A DNA stretch of 64,000 nucleotides from Lysobacterales bacterium (GTDB lineage: Bacteria > Pseudomonadota > Gammaproteobacteria > Xanthomonadales > Xanthomonadaceae): positions 1 to 64,000 of the forward strand of contig JAFLEA010000004.1 of NCBI GenBank assembly GCA_017302035.1. Direction: 5' to 3'. The notes under the pieces were generated by a model. It searched no databases and was not told the origin of the DNA. It saw nothing but the letters and a program-made list of their open reading frames with translations. Of this stretch, positions 61,286-64,000 are shown piece after piece. The translations under genes were made by a program, and so were the position numbers. Each line of letters starts with the position of its first letter. Positions within the stretch are counted from its first letter, which is position 1.

Positions 61286-62523
61286 ACGCACCCTCGCAGG
61301 CCACGGAGGGGGTCGACTGGGCACGGGTGCGTGCGGACTTCCCGCTGCTGCAGCGCGAGGTCCACGGCAAGCCGCTGCTTTACTTCGACAACGCCAACAC
61401 CTCGCAGAAGCCGCTGCCGGTCATCGCCGCCCAGGACGACTTCTATCGCCGTCGCAACGCCAACGTCAGTCGCGCGGTGCACGCACTGGGCACCGAGGCC
61501 ACCGACGCCTACGAGGCCGCGCGCGCCCGTCTCGCCCACTTCCTGGGTGCGCGCGCCGACGAACTGGTGTTGTGCAGCGGCACCACCTTCGCGCTCAACC
61601 TTGTGGCCTATTCGTGGGCGCTGCCGCGGCTGGAGGCCGGCGACGTCATCCTGATCTCGCGGATGGAGCACCACGCCAACATCGTGCCCTGGCAACTGGT
61701 GGCCGAGCGCACCGGCGCCAGGATCAGGGTGGCCGAGATCCTGGCCGACGGCAGCCTCGACCTGGACGCGCTGTACCGGGCGATGACCCCGGAAGTGAAG
61801 CTGCTGGCGGTGACCCACGTTTCCAACGTGCTCGGCACGGTGAATCCGGTGCGCGAAATCTGCCGCGAGGCGCGTCGCCGCGGCATCGTCACCGTGGTCG
61901 ACGGTTCCCAGGCCGCGCCGCACCTGAAGCTGGACCTGGCGACGATCGGCTGCGACTTCTACGCGGTCACCGGGCACAAGATGTGCGGCCCCACCGGCAC
62001 CGGCGCACTGTGGGCCCGGCGCGAGCATCTCGCCGCGATGCCGCCGTTCCTCGGCGGCGGCGAGATGATCAAGGAGGTCAGCTTCGAGGGCACGGTGTTC
62101 AACGATCCGCCGCGGAAGTTCGAGGCCGGCACACCCAATATCTCTGGCGTCGTCGGCCTGGGCGCGGCGGTGGACTACCTGGAATCGCTGGGCATGGCGA
62201 ACGTCAAGGCGCGCGAGGCCGGGTTGCTGGCGCACGCCACCGAGGCGATGCAGGCCATCCCGGGACTGCGCATCCTGGGTACCGCAGCGGACAAGGCGGC
62301 GGTGATTTCCTTCGTGATCGAAGGCGTGCATGCGCACGACATGGCCACCCTGCTCGACCTGGAGGGTGTGGCCATACGCTCGGGCCAGCATTGCGCGCAT
62401 CCGCTGCTGCAATGGTTCGGGGTGACCGCCACCCTGCGTATCTCGCTGGCTTTCTACAATACCCATGAAGAGATCGATCGCTTCATCGCCGCCCTGCTGA
62501 AGGCGCGTCGGCTACTGGCCTGA
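61282..62523 (+). CDS. sufS: cysteine desulfurase SufS
   Basis: PLP enzyme that takes sulfur from cysteine for Fe-S cluster assembly. The 413-aa product has the group II desulfurase pattern: RMEHHANIVPWQ, DGSQAAPH, PLP lysine in TGHKMCGPTGTG, and active-site Cys in RSGQHCAHPLLQ. No sufE is adjacent. ATGA overlap with sufD. Confidence 0.97.
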   Translation: MNAPSQATEGVDWARVRADFPLLQREVHGKPLLYFDNANTSQKPLPVIAAQDDFYRRRNANVSRAVHALGTEATDAYEAARARLAHFLGARADELVLCSGTTFALNLVAYSWALPRLEAGDVILISRMEHHANIVPWQLVAERTGARIRVAEILADGSLDLDALYRAMTPEVKLLAVTHVSNVLGTVNPVREICREARRRGIVTVVDGSQAAPHLKLDLATIGCDFYAVTGHKMCGPTGTGALWARREHLAAMPPFLGGGEMIKEVSFEGTVFNDPPRKFEAGTPNISGVVGLGAAVDYLESLGMANVKAREAGLLAHATEAMQAIPGLRILGTAADKAAVISFVIEGVHAHDMATLLDLEGVAIRSGQHCAHPLLQWFGVTATLRISLAFYNTHEEIDRFIAALLKARRLLA

Positions 62524-62676
62524 GAGGACGGCAGGCCCCGGCCGACGCCACCGTTCCCGCCACCCAGGCGTGCATGCTTCGCGCAGCCGACCGCCCGTCG
62601 GCTGCGCGGGAGCGGCGAGGACGGCCCCCAAGTAGCAGTCTTAGCAACGGCCCGGATACGTCCTAGAATTCCTGCC

Positions 62677-63219
62677 ATGGATTCCCTCACGTTCCGCGCA
62701 GCCACCGAAGCCGACATCCCGGCACTGGTCGAACTGGTCACCGCCGCCTACCGCGGCGATGCCAGCCGCGCCGGCTGGACCACCGAGGCGGACATGCTCG
62801 ATGGCCAGCGCATCGATCCCGAAGTGCTGGGCGCCGACATCCTCCGGCCGCGCAGCGTGGTCCTGTTGGCCGAACGCGACGGAGCACTGCTCGCCTGTGC
62901 CCATGTGGCCGAGGAGGATGGCGCCGGCTACTTCGGCATGTTCGCCGTGCGTCCCGAGCTGCAGGGCGGCGGCGTGGGCAAGGCACTGCTGGCCGAGGCC
63001 GAACGTCGGGTCCGCGAGGACTGGCGCCTGCCCGCCATGCGCATGACCGTGATCGACATCCGCGACAGTCTGATCGCGTTCTACCAGCGGCGCGGCTACG
63101 TCCGCACCGGCATCCACAAGCCTTTCCCCTACGGCGACGAGCGCTTCGGCATCCCGCTGCGCGACGATCTGCGCTTCGAGGTGCTGGAGAAGGACCTGCG
63201 CGCGGAGACCGCGGCGTGA
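62677..63219 (+). CDS. GNAT family N-acetyltransferase
   Basis: A 180-aa acetyltransferase with the acetyl-CoA loop FAVRPELQGGGVGKALLAEAE and the C-terminal YQRRGYVRTGIHKPFPYG. It lies 150 bp after sufS and overlaps the Rieske gene start (GTGA). This placement inside the suf region recurs in Xanthomonadaceae, but the substrate is unknown. Confidence 0.9.
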   Translation: MDSLTFRAATEADIPALVELVTAAYRGDASRAGWTTEADMLDGQRIDPEVLGADILRPRSVVLLAERDGALLACAHVAEEDGAGYFGMFAVRPELQGGGVGKALLAEAERRVREDWRLPAMRMTVIDIRDSLIAFYQRRGYVRTGIHKPFPYGDERFGIPLRDDLRFEVLEKDLRAETAA

Positions 63220-63548
63220 GCGAAGCCTGGACCTTCGTCTGCCCCGCCGGCCGGTTGCTGCCGGGCGAAACGCAATCGGTGTTCGACGAGGTCACCGGCG
63301 CGCCGATCCTGGTGGTCAATCTCGACGGCGATCTGTATGCGCTGGAGGACCGCTGCAGCCACGAGGACTTCGAGCTGTCCGCCGGCAGCGTCGATCCGGC
63401 CGAAGGCAGCGTCGAGTGCGTACTGCATGGCGCCCGCTTCGATCTCCGCGACGGCCGCGCACTGTGCGCCCCGGCTTATTCGCCGGTGCCGAAGTTCCCG
63501 GTTAAGGTCGAAGACGGCGGAATCTGGGCCCGCGACGACCGCGGCTGA
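63216..63548 (+). CDS. Rieske [2Fe-2S] ferredoxin (non-haem oxygenase ferredoxin type)
   Basis: A 110-aa Rieske protein with cluster ligands C-x-H in RCSHEDFELS and C-x2-H in ECVLHGARFDL. Cytosolic electron carrier resembling oxygenase ferredoxins, though no oxygenase gene is adjacent. GTG start at 63216 overlapping the GNAT stop. Last member of the suf gene group. Confidence 0.93.
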   Translation: MSEAWTFVCPAGRLLPGETQSVFDEVTGAPILVVNLDGDLYALEDRCSHEDFELSAGSVDPAEGSVECVLHGARFDLRDGRALCAPAYSPVPKFPVKVEDGGIWARDDRG

Positions 63549-63581
63549 TGCGGCCTGCGGCAGGACGCGCGCGCTCGCGTT

Positions 63582-63600
63582 GCAAATGATAATCCGTCTC
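63582..63600 (+). promoter_or_regulatory. Fur box
   Basis: The 19-mer GCAAATGATAATCCGTCTC matches the classic Fur consensus at 14 of 19 positions, and a second AT-rich half (ATTATTAT) follows directly. It lies ~60 bp before the last reading frame, after the Rieske stop. Confidence 0.7.
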
Positions 63601-63656
63601 ATTATTATGGATGGATATCCAGGCCAACCCGGGCATCTGCAACGGCCCGACCGATC

Positions 63657-64000
63657 GTGTCCACCCAGCCCACTCCATCCGGGATCCACCTGCATCGGCC
63701 CCTGACCTGGCTGGCCGGGCTGCTACTGCTGGCGCTGGGCCTGCTTGCCGGCAACGCGCCAGGAACCGCTCGAGCCACGGACACCGGACCCGCACAGCCG
63801 GCGCATCATGCCGGCCCGGACGCGGGCAGCGAGCCCTCTTCGACCGGGCCTCTGGCTCCATCCTCCCTGGAAACCGCGCCACAGGCGGCCGAGACCTCGG
63901 CCGAAGGCGACGATCTCCCGAACGCCGGCGCAGCGATGGCTTGCCTGCCCTCGATGGCCACTGCCGCCGCCACGACCGCCGCGGCCGCCAACACCGCCGA
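63657..64000 (+). CDS. start of an exported or membrane-anchored Ala/Thr/Pro-rich protein (partial)
   Basis: Frame open from GTG 63657 to the window end. The N-terminus has a basic stretch (MSTQPTPSGIHLHRPL), then a hydrophobic core (TWLAGLLLLALGLLAG) and a long Ala/Pro/Thr/Ser-rich low-complexity region. The upstream Fur box suggests an iron-regulated gene such as an iron-uptake component, but no domain is visible. The start is uncertain, with no strong ribosome binding site. Confidence 0.45.
   Translation, partial: MSTQPTPSGIHLHRPLTWLAGLLLLALGLLAGNAPGTARATDTGPAQPAHHAGPDAGSEPSSTGPLAPSSLETAPQAAETSAEGDDLPNAGAAMACLPSMATAAATTAAAANTA

Overview
The window is high-G+C gammaproteobacterial DNA with gene orders typical of the Xanthomonadaceae (Xanthomonas/Lysobacter/Luteimonas-like). 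The evidence is asd next to fimV, a Xanthomonas-type suf operon headed by an Rrf2 regulator, a TonB-Xanth-Caul type receptor, infC-rpmI-rplT-pheS-pheT-ihfA-merR, and many lipoproteins familiar from that family. Genus cannot be fixed from the sequence alone.

Layout. 1-10 kb: truncated fimV, asd, a 2-hydroxyacid dehydrogenase, aroC, prmB, a SCO1 copper chaperone, psd, queA, and an Lrp regulator divergent from a class III aminotransferase. 10.2-16.4 kb: a phosphate-scavenging locus with a TonB-dependent receptor divergent from a phytase-like lipoprotein, a metallophosphoesterase, and a secreted inorganic pyrophosphatase that has lost its catalytic core. 16.4-25.1 kb: upp, a MAPEG protein, an MBL hydrolase, ggt, ferredoxin, a lipoprotein, coaD, rsmD, ftsY, mutY and yggX.

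25.27-29.86 kb: a compact 4.6-kb integrative element inserted in tRNA-Phe(GAA), bounded by 47-bp direct repeats. It carries a tyrosine integrase, an overlapping excisionase-like HTH gene, a Rep_trans-type replication initiator, and one lower-G+C cargo gene with a PD-(D/E)XK nuclease-like C-terminus. This is the best candidate here for an undescribed (possibly anti-phage) system. Its integration rebuilt the tRNA 3' half and supplied a new terminator, leaving the old tRNA 3' half and old terminator at the far end.

30-40.6 kb: small envelope proteins (lipocalin, lipoproteins), an HNH nuclease, dxs, a TraB/GumN protein, and a tightly overlapping three-gene flavoenzyme/thiamine-enzyme operon reminiscent of mandelate catabolism. 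40.7-48.7 kb: tRNA-Pro(GGG), then the translation cluster thrS-infC-rpmI-rplT-pheS-pheT-ihfA-merR read on the minus strand, with several leader and terminator structures and an AUC start for infC.

48.8-54.9 kb: a LacI regulator, type I pullulanase and GH97 alpha-glucosidase, forming an alpha-glucan use cluster. 55.1-57.1 kb: an HU protein with a lysine/alanine-rich histone-H1-like tail, a DUF1439 protein, and a SET-domain lysine methyltransferase; the first and last may be enzyme and substrate. 57.1-63.5 kb: the suf Fe-S assembly operon (regulator, B, C, D, S) with a GNAT and a Rieske ferredoxin gene. A Fur-box match and the start of a secreted or anchored Ala/Pro/Thr-rich protein close the window.
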